43,250 nucleotides of DNA from Candidatus Mediterraneibacter quadrami (lineage in GTDB: Bacteria; Bacillota; Clostridia; Lachnospirales; Lachnospiraceae), in contig DWUU01000044.1 of NCBI GenBank assembly GCA_019120575.1, positions 1 to 43,250 of the forward strand, read 5' to 3'. The notes beneath the pieces are model-generated. The model was not told the origin of the DNA. It was given only the letters and a program-made list of their open reading frames with translations, and searched no databases. Below, piece by piece: positions 24,864-34,151 of the stretch (position 1 is its first letter; each line of letters starts with the position of its first letter). The translations under genes and the position numbers were made by a program.

Positions 24864-26699
24864 ATGAATATTATTAATATCGAACATATCACCAAGATCT
24901 ACGGAGAAAAAGTGATCTACGAAGATGCGTCTTTCGGCATCCAGCAGGGGGACAAGATCGGGATCGTAGGGATCAACGGAACCGGAAAATCAACTCTGCT
25001 CAGGATGATCGCCGGGGAGGAGACGCCGGATGCGGGGCAGATCATCCGGCAGAACGGCCTGAAGATCGCGTATGTGGCTCAGAATCCTGTATTCCCGGCT
25101 GATGCGGATATCCGTTCTTATGCATTTACCAGAGGGGCGGGAGAGGACTGGCAGGCAGAGTCCAACTTAAGGGAGCTTGGGATCACCCGGTTCGATGAGA
25201 AGATCAGTCATCTCTCCGGCGGCCAGAAGCGCCGGGTGGTGCTGGCGAAGACGCTGGCGGAAGATTTTGATGTGCTTCTGCTTGATGAGCCGACGAACCA
25301 TCTGGACGGGGAGATGATCACCTGGCTGGAAGAGTATCTGCGCGCCTACAGGGGGACGCTTATTATGGTGACCCACGACCGTTATTTCCTGGACCGGGTG
25401 ACAAACCGGATCCTGGAGATCAGCCACGGGAAAATGTACGGATATGACGCGGATTATTCCGGATTCCTGGAGCTGAAAGCGGCCCGGGAGGAGATGGAGC
25501 TTGCCACCGAGCGCAAGAGACAGAGTGTGCTCAGGATGGAACTGGAGTGGGCGAAACGGGGATGCCGGGCAAGGACGACGAAGCAGCGGGCAAGGCTGGA
25601 ACGTCTGGAAGCATTGAAGAACGGCAAAGCCCCGGTGCAGGACCAGACCGTGGAACTGGGATCTGTGGAGACCCGGATGGGGAAGAAGACCATTGAACTC
25701 CATCATATCAGCAAAAGCTACGGGGAGAAAAAGATCCTGGAAGACTACAGTTATATCGTTCTGAAGAACCAGCGCCTCGGGATCATCGGGCCGAACGGAT
25801 GCGGGAAATCCACGTTCCTGAAGATCATCGCCGGTCTGGTGGAGCCGGATGCCGGCCATGTGGAGATCGGAGAGACCATTAAGATCGGTTATTTTGCCCA
25901 GGAAGAACAGCATATGGATGACAACCGGCGGGTGATCGATTATGTGAAAGATATCGCAGAGTACATTACGACAACGGACGGGAAGATCAGTGCGTCCGCC
26001 CTTCTGGAACGGTTCCTTTTCACGCCGGATATGCAGTACGCGCCCATCAGCAAGCTTTCAGGAGGAGAGAAGCGCAGGCTGTATCTGCTGGGCGTGCTGG
26101 CGGAGAATGCCAATGTCCTTCTGTTCGATGAGGCGGGCAACAACCTGGATATTCCCACGCTCACGATTCTTGAGGATTATCTGAATTCCTTTAACGGGAT
26201 CGTGATCACCGTTTCTCATGACCGGTATTTTCTGGATAATGTGGCGGACCGGATCCTGGAACTGGACGGAAACGGGCATGTGAGCCAGTATGAAGGAGGA
26301 TATACGGATTACCTGAGGGCAAGAGAAGAGCGCGGCGGACAGGGCAGTGCGGACGGTATACAGGCGCGGGAGTTGCCGAAGACTGAAAAGACAGTGCAGG
26401 AAACGGATACATCTTCCGACAGTTTAAAAACATGGAAGCAGCCATCCCGAAAACTGAAATTTACTTATAAAGAACAACGGGAGTATGAGACGATTGATGA
26501 CGATATCACCGCACTGGAAGAAAAACTTGCATCCATAGAGCGGCAGATCGCAGCAAATGCAACCAATTCCATGAAGCTGCGGGAACTGATGGCAGAGCAG
26601 GAGGAGACACAGGCTCTTCTTGATGAGAAGACTGAACGCTGGGTTTACCTGAATGATCTGGCGGAGCAGATCGCGGCATTTGAAAGCAAAAGGAAATAA
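24864..26699 (+). CDS. Uup-type ABC-F ATPase
   Basis: 611 aa, two ABC domains, an inter-domain linker and a C-terminal coiled-coil extension. NBD1 has Walker A GINGTGKST, signature LSGGQKRR and LLLDEPTNHLD. The linker EWAKRGCRARTTKQRARLERL is Uup-like. NBD2 has GPNGCGKST, LSGGEKRR and an unusual Walker B/D-loop LLFDEAGNNLD, where DEPTNDLD is normal. ABC-F proteins act on translating ribosomes. The ATG at 24864 has GGGAG upstream. This is a housekeeping type rather than a resistance type. Confidence 0.9.
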   Translation: MNIINIEHITKIYGEKVIYEDASFGIQQGDKIGIVGINGTGKSTLLRMIAGEETPDAGQIIRQNGLKIAYVAQNPVFPADADIRSYAFTRGAGEDWQAESNLRELGITRFDEKISHLSGGQKRRVVLAKTLAEDFDVLLLDEPTNHLDGEMITWLEEYLRAYRGTLIMVTHDRYFLDRVTNRILEISHGKMYGYDADYSGFLELKAAREEMELATERKRQSVLRMELEWAKRGCRARTTKQRARLERLEALKNGKAPVQDQTVELGSVETRMGKKTIELHHISKSYGEKKILEDYSYIVLKNQRLGIIGPNGCGKSTFLKIIAGLVEPDAGHVEIGETIKIGYFAQEEQHMDDNRRVIDYVKDIAEYITTTDGKISASALLERFLFTPDMQYAPISKLSGGEKRRLYLLGVLAENANVLLFDEAGNNLDIPTLTILEDYLNSFNGIVITVSHDRYFLDNVADRILELDGNGHVSQYEGGYTDYLRAREERGGQGSADGIQARELPKTEKTVQETDTSSDSLKTWKQPSRKLKFTYKEQREYETIDDDITALEEKLASIERQIAANATNSMKLRELMAEQEETQALLDEKTERWVYLNDLAEQIAAFESKRK

Positions 26700-26766
26700 G
26701 TTGTAGCCGCTTTATTTTTATGATAAGATAATTGGAGCGAGTTTTGTGGTTATAGAGGAGGATACA

Positions 26767-28437
26767 ATGGAAAACGAAACAGTATCAAAGAATTTTATCG
26801 AGCAGGAGATCGATAAGGATCTCAGGGAAGGAGTTTACGATCATGTATGTACGAGATTCCCGCCTGAGCCGAACGGTTATCTGCATATCGGACATGCCAA
26901 ATCGATCCTTCTGAATTATGGGCTTGCCAGAGAATACGGCGGCACGTTCCATATGCGTTTTGACGATACCAATCCGACAAAGGAAAGAATGGAATTCGTG
27001 GATTCCATCAAAGAAGATATTAAATGGCTGGGAGCGGACTGGGGCGAGCACCTCTATTTTGCTTCCGACTATTTTGACCAGATGTATGAGTGCGCGGTAA
27101 AGCTGATCAAAAAAGGTAAGGCATTCGTCTGCGACCTGACCGCTGAAGAGATGCGGGCGTACCGCGGCACCCTCACTGAACCGGGAAAGGAAAGCCCGTA
27201 CCGGAACCGTTCTGTTGAAGAGAACCTGCGGCTTTTTGAGGAGATGAGGGACGGAAAATACGCGGACGGAGAGAAAGTGCTCCGTGCGAAGATTGATATG
27301 GCCTCCCCGAATATCAATATGAGAGACCCGATCATCTACCGTGTGGCGCATATGACCCATCACAATACAGGGGACAAGTGGTGCATCTATCCGATGTACG
27401 ATTTTGCACATCCGATCGAGGATGCCATCGAAGGAATTACCCATTCCATCTGTACGCTGGAGTTTGAGGACCACCGCCCGCTGTACGACTGGGTTGTCCG
27501 TGAATGCGAATTCGTGAATCCGCCGCGTCAGATCGAGTTCGCCAAACTGTATCTGACAAATGTGGTGACCGGAAAGCGCTATATCAAGAAGCTGGTTGAA
27601 GACGGAATTGTGGACGGGTGGGACGACCCCCGCCTTGTATCCATTGCAGCGCTCCGCAGACGCGGCTTTACACCGGAGTCCATCAAGATGTTCATTGACC
27701 TGTGCGGCGTATCCAAGGCGCAGAGCTCCGTGGATTATGCCATGCTCGAATACTGCATCCGCGAGGATCTAAAGATGAAGAAGCCCCGTATGATGGCTGT
27801 TCTTGACCCGATCAGACTGGTGATCGACAATTATCCGGAAGACCAGGTGGAATACCTGGATGTGGCCAATAACCTGGAGAATGAAGAACTCGGAAGCCGG
27901 AAAGTTCCTTTCGGACGGGAACTGTTCATCGAGAGAGAGGACTTCATGGAAGAGCCTCCGAAGAAATATTTCCGTCTCTTCCCGGGGAATGAAGTGCGCC
28001 TGATGCATGCATATTTTGTAAAGTGCACCGGCTTTGAGAAAGATGAGAACGGAAATGTTACGGTCGTACACTGCACCTATGATCCGGAGACAAAAGCGGG
28101 CAGCGGATTTACCGGAAGAAAAGTAAAGGGCACGATCCACTGGGTGCCGGCTGATTATGCGCAGAAAGCGGAAGTCAGACTGTATGAGAACCTGGTGGAC
28201 GAGGAAAAGGGCGTATATAACAAGGAAGACGGTTCGCTGAACCTGAACCCCAATTCACTGACGGTGATCAAAGATGCGCTGGTAGAGCCGAGTTTTGATG
28301 GATACGGTGCATATGACAGCTTCCAGTTTGTCCGGAACGGATATTTCTGCATTGACGCACATGATTCCACGCCGGAGCATCTGGTGTTTAACCGGATCGT
28401 TTCTCTGAAGAGTTCATTCCGGCTGCCGAAGAAATAA
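26767..28437 (+). CDS. glnS: Glutaminyl-tRNA synthetase
   Basis: 556 aa class I synthetase charging tRNA-Gln with glutamine. The ATP-site motif HIGH lies at residues 40-43 within [14 protein letters not shown]. The region equivalent to KMSKS reads [12 protein letters not shown], a degenerate form. C-terminal beta-barrel anticodon-binding domains follow (for example [13 protein letters not shown]). GAGGAGG precedes the ATG. Presence of GlnRS suggests a direct route for Gln-tRNA besides or in place of GatCAB. It is followed 19 nt later by a MocR regulator. Confidence 0.96.
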   Translation: MENETVSKNFIEQEIDKDLREGVYDHVCTRFPPEPNGYLHIGHAKSILLNYGLAREYGGTFHMRFDDTNPTKERMEFVDSIKEDIKWLGADWGEHLYFASDYFDQMYECAVKLIKKGKAFVCDLTAEEMRAYRGTLTEPGKESPYRNRSVEENLRLFEEMRDGKYADGEKVLRAKIDMASPNINMRDPIIYRVAHMTHHNTGDKWCIYPMYDFAHPIEDAIEGITHSICTLEFEDHRPLYDWVVRECEFVNPPRQIEFAKLYLTNVVTGKRYIKKLVEDGIVDGWDDPRLVSIAALRRRGFTPESIKMFIDLCGVSKAQSSVDYAMLEYCIREDLKMKKPRMMAVLDPIRLVIDNYPEDQVEYLDVANNLENEELGSRKVPFGRELFIEREDFMEEPPKKYFRLFPGNEVRLMHAYFVKCTGFEKDENGNVTVVHCTYDPETKAGSGFTGRKVKGTIHWVPADYAQKAEVRLYENLVDEEKGVYNKEDGSLNLNPNSLTVIKDALVEPSFDGYGAYDSFQFVRNGYFCIDAHDSTPEHLVFNRIVSLKSSFRLPKK

Positions 28438-28456
28438 ACGGGGACAGATCAGGAAG

Positions 28457-29863
28457 ATGTATGAACTGACGATCAGTCTCAGACAGGGGGACAGGACGCC
28501 TCTGTATGAGCAGATATATGATTATATTAAGAATGAGATCAGAGAGGGAAGGATTTCCAGCGGGGAAAAACTTCCCTCTACCAGACTTCTGAGCCGGCAT
28601 CTGGATATCAGCAGAAGCACCGTGGAACTGGCCTATGAACAGCTTCTGTCCGAGGGGTATATTGAATCAAGGCCGCAGCGGGGCTATTATGCGTCGCAGA
28701 TCGAAGGCCTGTACCGGATCCGTGCCACGAAGCCTTCCGGGAAGGAATCTGTAATAGACGAGAAACCGGCGTACCGGTATGACTTCACGCCAAACGGCGT
28801 CGACCTGAACAGCTTCCCTTACAGTGCATGGCGGAAGCTTTCCAGGGAATGCCTCCTGGATGACCGCGCAGAACTGTTCCGGCTCGGCTGCCCCCAGGGG
28901 GAACCGGGACTCCGCTCGGCGATCTGCAGTTATCTCCATCAGGCCAGAGGGGTGAACTGCAGTCCGGACCAGATCATCGTCGGCGCAGGAAACGATTATC
29001 TGATGATGCTCCTGTGCGCCGTTCTCGGGACCGGCCACCGGGTCGCGCTGGAGAATCCGACCTACAGGCAGGCGTACCGGCTGTTTGCCAATCTGTCTTT
29101 TGATACGCGCACGGTCGACATGGACGCGAAGGGAATGCGGGTGGATGAACTGGAGCGTTCCGGCGCGGACCTTGCTTTTGTCATGCCGTCCCACCAGTAT
29201 CCGCTGGGGACCGTCATGCCGATCCGCCGGAGGATGGAACTGCTCCGGTGGGCATCAGAAGCGAAAGGCCGGTTTATCATTGAAGATGACTATGACAGTG
29301 AATTCCGGTATAAAGGGAAGCCTATTCCGGCGCTCCAGGGCTATGACGCAGACGGGAAAGTGATCTACATCGGTACATTTTCCAAGTCCATCGCGCCGGC
29401 CATACGGATGAGCTATATGGTCCTTCCGGAAAAAGTATGTGAAATGTACCATAAACGGTGCGGATTCATCAGTTCTACGGTATCCAAAGTGGATCAGCTG
29501 ATCCTGCAGAAGTTTATCGAAGAGGGATATTATGAAAGACATCTGAACAAGATGCGCGCGCTGTACCGGAGCCGTCATGACGTCCTGCTGTCCGGGGTAA
29601 AAGAGATGGGAGACGACTATACAGTTTCCGGGGAAAATGCCGGCGTCCACCTGCTGATCCATTTCAGGGACGGAAGGCCGGAGCGTGAACTGATCCGTCT
29701 TGCCGCCGAAAAAGGAGTGAAAGTATACGGACTTTCCGAGTACTATGTAGACGGCGCCCGCGCACCGGAGGAGTCGGTTATCCTGCTGGGCTACGCCAAT
29801 ATGGATGAACAGAAAATAAAAGAAGCCGTCCGGCTGCTTGAGAGCGCCTGGAAGAGAAAATGA
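28457..29863 (+). CDS. MocR/GabR-family PLP-dependent transcriptional regulator
   Basis: 468 aa. An N-terminal GntR-type winged helix (PLYEQIYDYIKNEIREGRI, then GEKLPSTRLLSRHLDISRSTVELAYEQL) is fused to a fold-I aminotransferase domain with the PLP lysine in GTFSKSIAPAIRMSYMV and a substrate/PLP region IIEDDYDSEFRY. Such proteins use PLP to sense amino acids or vitamin B6. No pdx or gab genes are near, so the target is unknown. Its ribosome site AGGAAG is weak and close to the ATG. Confidence 0.92.
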   Translation: MYELTISLRQGDRTPLYEQIYDYIKNEIREGRISSGEKLPSTRLLSRHLDISRSTVELAYEQLLSEGYIESRPQRGYYASQIEGLYRIRATKPSGKESVIDEKPAYRYDFTPNGVDLNSFPYSAWRKLSRECLLDDRAELFRLGCPQGEPGLRSAICSYLHQARGVNCSPDQIIVGAGNDYLMMLLCAVLGTGHRVALENPTYRQAYRLFANLSFDTRTVDMDAKGMRVDELERSGADLAFVMPSHQYPLGTVMPIRRRMELLRWASEAKGRFIIEDDYDSEFRYKGKPIPALQGYDADGKVIYIGTFSKSIAPAIRMSYMVLPEKVCEMYHKRCGFISSTVSKVDQLILQKFIEEGYYERHLNKMRALYRSRHDVLLSGVKEMGDDYTVSGENAGVHLLIHFRDGRPERELIRLAAEKGVKVYGLSEYYVDGARAPEESVILLGYANMDEQKIKEAVRLLESAWKRK

Positions 29864-29888
29864 AAAAGCCGGGAAATCCCGGCTTTGA
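29864..29888. terminator. Bidirectional terminator between MocR and the acidic membrane protein
   Basis: AAAGCCGGG pairs with CCCGGCTTT across AAAT. On the minus strand it ends in a T run, serving the gene at 29901; on the plus strand the following T run is short. Confidence 0.7.
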
Positions 29889-29900
29889 TCATGTGCAGAA

Positions 29901-30179
29901 CTATTCTTCGTCTGCGTTTTCTGTTTCATCATCTGAAGCATCTTCAGATTCTTCTTCATCTGTGTTCTCTGATGGAGCAGTTTCCTCTTTTTTCAGAGAG
30001 ACATATTCCCGTCCGGTGGGCTGCAGATCCGCATCCAGATCAAAATCTTCATCTTCCGGGAAGTTCTCCGCATCGCTTTCGGGATCATTGGCACCGGATT
30101 TGCAGAAGTATGCAACGATCAGTCCCACAGCTGTTCCGATCACAGCGAAAATACTGAACCATTTGACTAATTTTTTCAA
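29901..30179 (-). CDS. Small membrane-anchored acidic protein
   Basis: 92 aa from a TTG start with AAGGAG 7 nt upstream. An N-terminal membrane helix (KWFSIFAVIGTAVGLIVAYF) is followed by a long acidic, Ser/Thr-rich tail (for example PEDEDFDLDADLQP and EEESEDASDDETEN). The tail is probably disordered and extracytoplasmic or cytosolic depending on topology. Function unknown. It sits divergent from purA. Confidence 0.7.
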   Translation of the reverse strand: MKKLVKWFSIFAVIGTAVGLIVAYFCKSGANDPESDAENFPEDEDFDLDADLQPTGREYVSLKKEETAPSENTDEEESEDASDDETENADEE

Positions 30180-30283
30180 TGCAAGATCTCCTTTCTGTCA
30201 GGCAATGCGCTCCGGTGAAAAAGGAGAACATCCTGAATTTGCTTTTAATTGTAATACTTTTCGCGATTAATTACAATAAACAT

Positions 30284-30312
30284 TTTACAGAAAGGGAAAT
30301 CTATAGTATAAT
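30284..30312 (+). promoter_or_regulatory. Promoter of purA
   Basis: TTTACA (30284-30289) and perfect TATAAT (30307-30312) are 17 bp apart, with a leader of about 65 nt. No PurR box was recognised. Confidence 0.75.
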
Positions 30313-30382
30313 TCTTAAGGCGGCTTCGAATGCCGGCAATAATAATCATATCTATCAGCACGATACGCAGGAGGAATAGAAC

Positions 30383-31663
30383 ATGGTAAGAGCAGTAGTT
30401 GGTGCGAACTGGGGCGATGAGGGTAAAGGCAAGATCACGGATATGCTTGGAAAAGAATCCGACATCATCGTACGTTTTCAGGGCGGAGCGAATGCAGGCC
30501 ACACGATCGTGAACGATTACGGCAAATTCGCGCTGCACACACTGCCGTCGGGCGTCTTCTACGGACACACGACAAGCGTGATCGGAAACGGCGTCGCACT
30601 TGACGTACCGAGATTATTCGAAGAGATTCAGTCCATTGTGGAGCGGGGAGTCCCGATGCCGAAGATCCTTGTATCCGAGCGGGCGCAGATGGTGATGTCC
30701 TACCACAAGAATATCGATGCATATGAGGAGGAGCGGCTTGGCGGCAAGTCATTCGGCTCAACCAAATCAGGTATTGCACCGTTTTATTCTGACAAATATT
30801 CCAAGATCGGCTTCCAGGTAAGCGAGCTTTTTGACGATGATCTTCTGAGAGAAAAGGTTGTCCGCGTTGCGGAGCAGAAGAACGTCCTGCTGGAGCACCT
30901 TTACCATAAACCGCTGATCGATCCTGACGAATTATATAAAGAGCTTATGAGCTACAAAGAAATGGTAGAGCCTTATGTATGCAACGTATCGCTTTATCTG
31001 TACAATGCCATTAAAGAAGGGAAGAACATTCTTCTTGAAGGCCAGCTTGGATCACTGAAGGATCCGGACCACGGCATCTATCCGATGGTCACATCATCCT
31101 CCACACTGGCGGCATACGGTGCCATCGGCGCAGGCATCCCACCGTACGAGATCAGACAGATCATCACGGTCAGCAAGGCATATTCCAGCGCAGTGGGCGC
31201 GGGCGCATTTGTAAGCGAGATCTTCGGAGACGAGGCGGATGAATTGAGAAACCGCGGCGGAGACGGCGGCGAATACGGTGCGACCACCGGACGTCCGAGA
31301 CGTGTGGGCTGGTTCGACTGCGTGGCTTCCAAATACGGATGCAGGATGCAGGGAACCACAGACGTTGCCTTCACCGTACTTGATGTGCTCGGCTATCTGG
31401 ATGAGATCCCGGTATGCGTTGGCTACGAGATTAACGGCGAAGTGACGACCGATTTCCCGGTTACACACCTGCTTGAGAAGGCAAAACCGGTCCTTAAGAA
31501 ACTTCCGGGCTGGAAGACGGATATCCGCGGCATCCGCAAATACGAAGACCTTCCGGAAAACTGCCGGAATTATATCGAATTTATCGAGAGCCAGATCGGC
31601 TACCCGATCACGATGATCAGCAACGGCCCGGGCCGGGATGACATCATTTACCGCAACAAATAA
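30383..31663 (+). CDS. purA: Adenylosuccinate synthetase
   Basis: 426 aa. It makes adenylosuccinate from IMP and aspartate with GTP, the first step of AMP synthesis. Visible are WGDEGKGK near the N-terminus, FQGGANAGHTI, LLEGQLG and TGRPRRVGWFD. Codon use suits high expression. GGAGGAAT precedes the ATG. It stands alone, ended by a strong terminator. Confidence 0.97.
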   Translation: MVRAVVGANWGDEGKGKITDMLGKESDIIVRFQGGANAGHTIVNDYGKFALHTLPSGVFYGHTTSVIGNGVALDVPRLFEEIQSIVERGVPMPKILVSERAQMVMSYHKNIDAYEEERLGGKSFGSTKSGIAPFYSDKYSKIGFQVSELFDDDLLREKVVRVAEQKNVLLEHLYHKPLIDPDELYKELMSYKEMVEPYVCNVSLYLYNAIKEGKNILLEGQLGSLKDPDHGIYPMVTSSSTLAAYGAIGAGIPPYEIRQIITVSKAYSSAVGAGAFVSEIFGDEADELRNRGGDGGEYGATTGRPRRVGWFDCVASKYGCRMQGTTDVAFTVLDVLGYLDEIPVCVGYEINGEVTTDFPVTHLLEKAKPVLKKLPGWKTDIRGIRKYEDLPENCRNYIEFIESQIGYPITMISNGPGRDDIIYRNK

Positions 31664-31675
31664 TATATGAATCAT

Positions 31676-31722
31676 ACCGCAGTACAGCGTGCAGGAAATG
31701 CATCCGCGTACTGCGGTTTTTT
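31676..31722 (+). terminator. Intrinsic terminator after purA
   Basis: ACCGCAGTAC (31676-31685) pairs with GTACTGCGGT (31708-31717), followed by six T. Confidence 0.9.
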
Positions 31723-31802
31723 ACTTCACAGGAAATTTAATGTCATATTCAGGCCGCGTGCTTCATATAATATAAAGCTGAGATAAAAGGAGGGAAGAAA
31801 AG

Positions 31803-31958
31803 ATGCGTCAGATCGGCGAAGAAACAGCGGAAAAGATGATAACGACGGAAGAATATCTGAAACTCAGACAGGCGGCTCTGAATGAAAAAGGGTGGAACGG
31901 GGACCACACGGAAGAACCGCCTTATGCTCTGAAACTTGCAGAATTGATCTGCGTCTGA
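31803..31958 (+). CDS. Small hypothetical protein (51 aa)
   Basis: Starts MRQIGEETAEKMITTEEYL and ends KLAELICV. AAAGGAGGGAAG precedes the ATG and a TATAAT lies about 30 nt before that, so it looks translated. It is hydrophilic with a helical first half; no family recognised. Its stop codon abuts the stop codon of the opposing gene at 31959. Confidence 0.55.
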   Translation: MRQIGEETAEKMITTEEYLKLRQAALNEKGWNGDHTEEPPYALKLAELICV

Positions 31959-32225
31959 TCATTCACGACCGGACCTGCTTTCGTCCGGGCTGGCCGGGGA
32001 AGAACTGTCCGCGGAGGTGTCGTCGCCATGACGGCTGCCCAGCAGACGTGCGACCAGGATATAGCCGTAGAGCAGAACAGGCACGAGGATCGTGGCTGCG
32101 ACAGAAGCCCGGAAAAACCCGGAAGCCGAAGGCGAATCCATCAGTGCGAATACAAGGGTTGCGATATACATGCAGGCAAGGAGCAGAGCGCCGGCCAGAG
32201 CAAAAATACGTTTTAATCTGTTCAT
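31959..32225 (-). CDS. Small two-helix membrane protein
   Basis: 88 aa from the ATG at 32225 (GGAG upstream on the minus strand). Two membrane helices (LAGALLLACMYIATLVFALM and ATILVPVLLYGYILVARLL) are followed by a Ser/Asp-rich tail. Upstream codons continue open but overlap the promoter region and lack a ribosome site. Function unknown. Confidence 0.65.
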   Translation of the reverse strand: MNRLKRIFALAGALLLACMYIATLVFALMDSPSASGFFRASVAATILVPVLLYGYILVARLLGSRHGDDTSADSSSPASPDESRSGRE

Positions 32226-32266
32226 TGTAAAATCTCCATTCAGGATCTGCAGGTTGTAACAGTTCA

Positions 32267-32314
32267 AGTATAACTGCAAAAACAGTTTACGGCAAGCGTG
32301 ATTTGGTATATAAT
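32267..32314. promoter_or_regulatory. Divergent promoters with overlapping -35 boxes
   Basis: Plus strand: TTTACG (32286-32291) and TATAAT (32309-32314), 17 bp apart, for the SEC-C gene. Minus strand: TTGCCG (32290-32295) and TATACT (32267-32272), 17 bp apart, for the small membrane protein. The two -35 boxes share bases, so polymerase cannot occupy both at once. Confidence 0.6.
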
Positions 32315-32355
32315 TATCTGCGGTAAAAGATAATAAGATAAAGGAGCAATATACA

Positions 32356-32871
32356 ATGAGCGAAAAAAGTTTATTAGAGCAGTGGCGCAAGATCGCCTAT
32401 GACCAGACGCTTTCAAAAGACCAGCTGCAGAACTTCTGGGCGAATTACTTCCAGATCGAGAAAGAGATCTATGAGCAGCTGCTGGATGATCCGGATACAG
32501 AAGTAAAAGGCACCGTAAAAGAACTGGCTGAAAAATACGGACAGAGCGTAATGACCATGACCGGATTCCTCGACGGGATCAACGACAGCCTTGTGACTGC
32601 CAACCCCATCGAGACAATGACGGAAGACACAGAGGTCAGCCTTGCATTTGACAAAGAAAAGCTGTACAAAAACATGGTCGATGCAAAAGCGGACTGGCTG
32701 TATGAACTTCCCCAGTGGGAGAAGATCTTTGACGAGGAGACGAGAAAACGTCTTTACAAAGAGCAGAAGGCTTCCGGTACGATCCGCAAGCCGAAGAAGA
32801 TCGGAAGAAATGATCCCTGTCCGTGCGGAAGCGGCAAGAAATATAAGAAATGCTGCGGCAGAAACGCATAG
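32356..32871 (+). CDS. SEC-C metal-binding motif protein
   Basis: 171 aa. The C-terminus is a zinc-binding SEC-C tail, [20 protein letters not shown], as found at the end of SecA. The preceding 140 residues are helical and charged and include an [20 protein letters not shown] stretch. Such stand-alone proteins are of uncertain role, possibly chaperone- or SecA-linked. AAAGGAGC precedes the ATG. Confidence 0.85.
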   Translation: MSEKSLLEQWRKIAYDQTLSKDQLQNFWANYFQIEKEIYEQLLDDPDTEVKGTVKELAEKYGQSVMTMTGFLDGINDSLVTANPIETMTEDTEVSLAFDKEKLYKNMVDAKADWLYELPQWEKIFDEETRKRLYKEQKASGTIRKPKKIGRNDPCPCGSGKKYKKCCGRNA

Positions 32872-32874
32872 TAA

Positions 32875-33615
32875 ATGCAGATCTATTTTTTAATAACAGG
32901 TATATTAAGCATATTGTATTATCTGGTACTTGTATTTTATTCCGGGAGACTGAGATCCACATTTGCAGTCTTCTGGCTGATTCTGGGCGGCGCACATCTG
33001 GTCATCGGATGCGCGCCGCTTCCGGTATACATGTATCCGGTACTGGGGATCCTGTGCATGGCCGGCTGGTGCATCTTCATTGTGATCGAAGCCCGGATCA
33101 TAAAGGCCATGCTGTCCCGGTGCGGCAGACCGGTGGATTACATTATTATTCCCGGCGCACAGGTCCGGGGGAAAAGGATCACGGATTCGCTGAAACGCCG
33201 CCTGGATAAAGGACTGGAATATCTGCAGCGGTTTCCGGATACAAGAGTGATCGTTTCCGGCGGTCAGGGACCAGGAGAGGATATTCCGGAAGCGGACGCG
33301 ATGGCAGGCTATCTGACAGACTGCGGGATATCTCCGGACCGCATCATCCGGGAAAACAGATCCACATCCACCCGGGAGAACTTCGCGTACAGCAGGAAGT
33401 TTCTGGATCCGGCGCGTCAGAGCATCGGGATCGTGACAAATGGATTTCATATGTACAGGGCTGCGCTGATTGCCGGACAGGAAGGATACAGACACATACA
33501 TATGATCCCGGCGTCGTCCAATCCGGTTTTCCAGCTCAATTATCTGGTGAGAGAGTTCTTTGCCGTGCTGTATTTCCTGATAAAAATGTATATTCCGGGG
33601 AGAAAGCGGACATAA
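32875..33615 (+). CDS. YdcF/ElyC-family (DUF218) membrane protein
   Basis: 246 aa. Three N-terminal membrane helices are followed by the DUF218 domain: VDYIIIPGAQVRGKRIT, VIVSGGQGPGEDIPEADAM and RSTSTRENFAYSRK, then IVTNGFHMYRA. Some members affect envelope polymer synthesis. The ATG is 3 nt after the SEC-C stop, with no separate ribosome site, so translation is probably coupled. Confidence 0.88.
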   Translation: MQIYFLITGILSILYYLVLVFYSGRLRSTFAVFWLILGGAHLVIGCAPLPVYMYPVLGILCMAGWCIFIVIEARIIKAMLSRCGRPVDYIIIPGAQVRGKRITDSLKRRLDKGLEYLQRFPDTRVIVSGGQGPGEDIPEADAMAGYLTDCGISPDRIIRENRSTSTRENFAYSRKFLDPARQSIGIVTNGFHMYRAALIAGQEGYRHIHMIPASSNPVFQLNYLVREFFAVLYFLIKMYIPGRKRT

Positions 33616-33650
33616 TGAATCTGAATCTGTAGAAAGAGGAGGTATTCATT

Positions 33651-33980
33651 ATGCCGGAATTAAAATGTACGGTACAGACCTGTGTACACAACCAGCAGTT
33701 CCTCTGTGATCTTGACAAGATCCAGGTGGGCGGCCAGAATGCAAAAAATCCCCAGGAGACATGCTGCGACAGTTTTCAGGAAAGAAAAGACGGAAGCTAC
33801 AGCAATTCCGTAAGTTCGGGACGCGCTGCGTCAGACTGTTCCATCATTGACTGCAAGGCGACAAACTGTATGTACAATGAGCAGTGCAAATGTCATGCGG
33901 GCAAGATCAGCGTGGAAGGCGGCAATGCCAGAACATGCGACGGCACAGAGTGCGCGACATTCCAGTGCCACTGTGGATAA
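33651..33980 (+). CDS. Cysteine-rich DUF1540 tandem-domain protein
   Basis: 109 aa with two DUF1540 units: CTVQTCVHNQQFLCDLDKI with a following CCDSF, and CSIIDCKATNCMYNEQCKC with CDGTECATFQC. Each has a four-or-more-Cys pattern likely to bind a metal ion. Role unknown; frequent in spore-forming Clostridia. GAGGAGG-like site before the ATG. Confidence 0.92.
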   Translation: MPELKCTVQTCVHNQQFLCDLDKIQVGGQNAKNPQETCCDSFQERKDGSYSNSVSSGRAASDCSIIDCKATNCMYNEQCKCHAGKISVEGGNARTCDGTECATFQCHCG

Positions 33981-34020
33981 AGTATCATTTTAAATGATGT
34001 GAAGTTGAAAGAATCATGAA

Positions 34021-34053
34021 AAAAGGCTCCGGCGGACCCGCCGGAGCCTTTTG
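34021..34053 (+). terminator. Intrinsic terminator after the DUF1540 gene
   Basis: AAGGCTCCGGCGG (34023-34035) pairs with CCGCCGGAGCCTT (34038-34050), followed by TT; A-rich on the other side, so it may act both ways. Confidence 0.8.
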
Positions 34054-34057
34054 ACGG

Positions 34058-34087
34058 TTGACGCTTTCTTTACAAAAGAGGTATAAT
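34058..34087 (+). promoter_or_regulatory. Promoter of metA
   Basis: TTGACG (34058-34063) and perfect TATAAT (34082-34087), 18 bp apart. No SAM riboswitch or T-box fits in the remaining short leader. Confidence 0.75.
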
Positions 34088-34151
34088 CTTACTATGTCTG
34101 ATCCGGCGGGAAATGCCGGAAATATGTATGGAACAGAAGAGGAGAACAGAT

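Noticed and set aside
34060..34151. Possible SAM riboswitch before metA
   Set aside because: The space between promoter and start is too short and lacks the expected stems and terminator.
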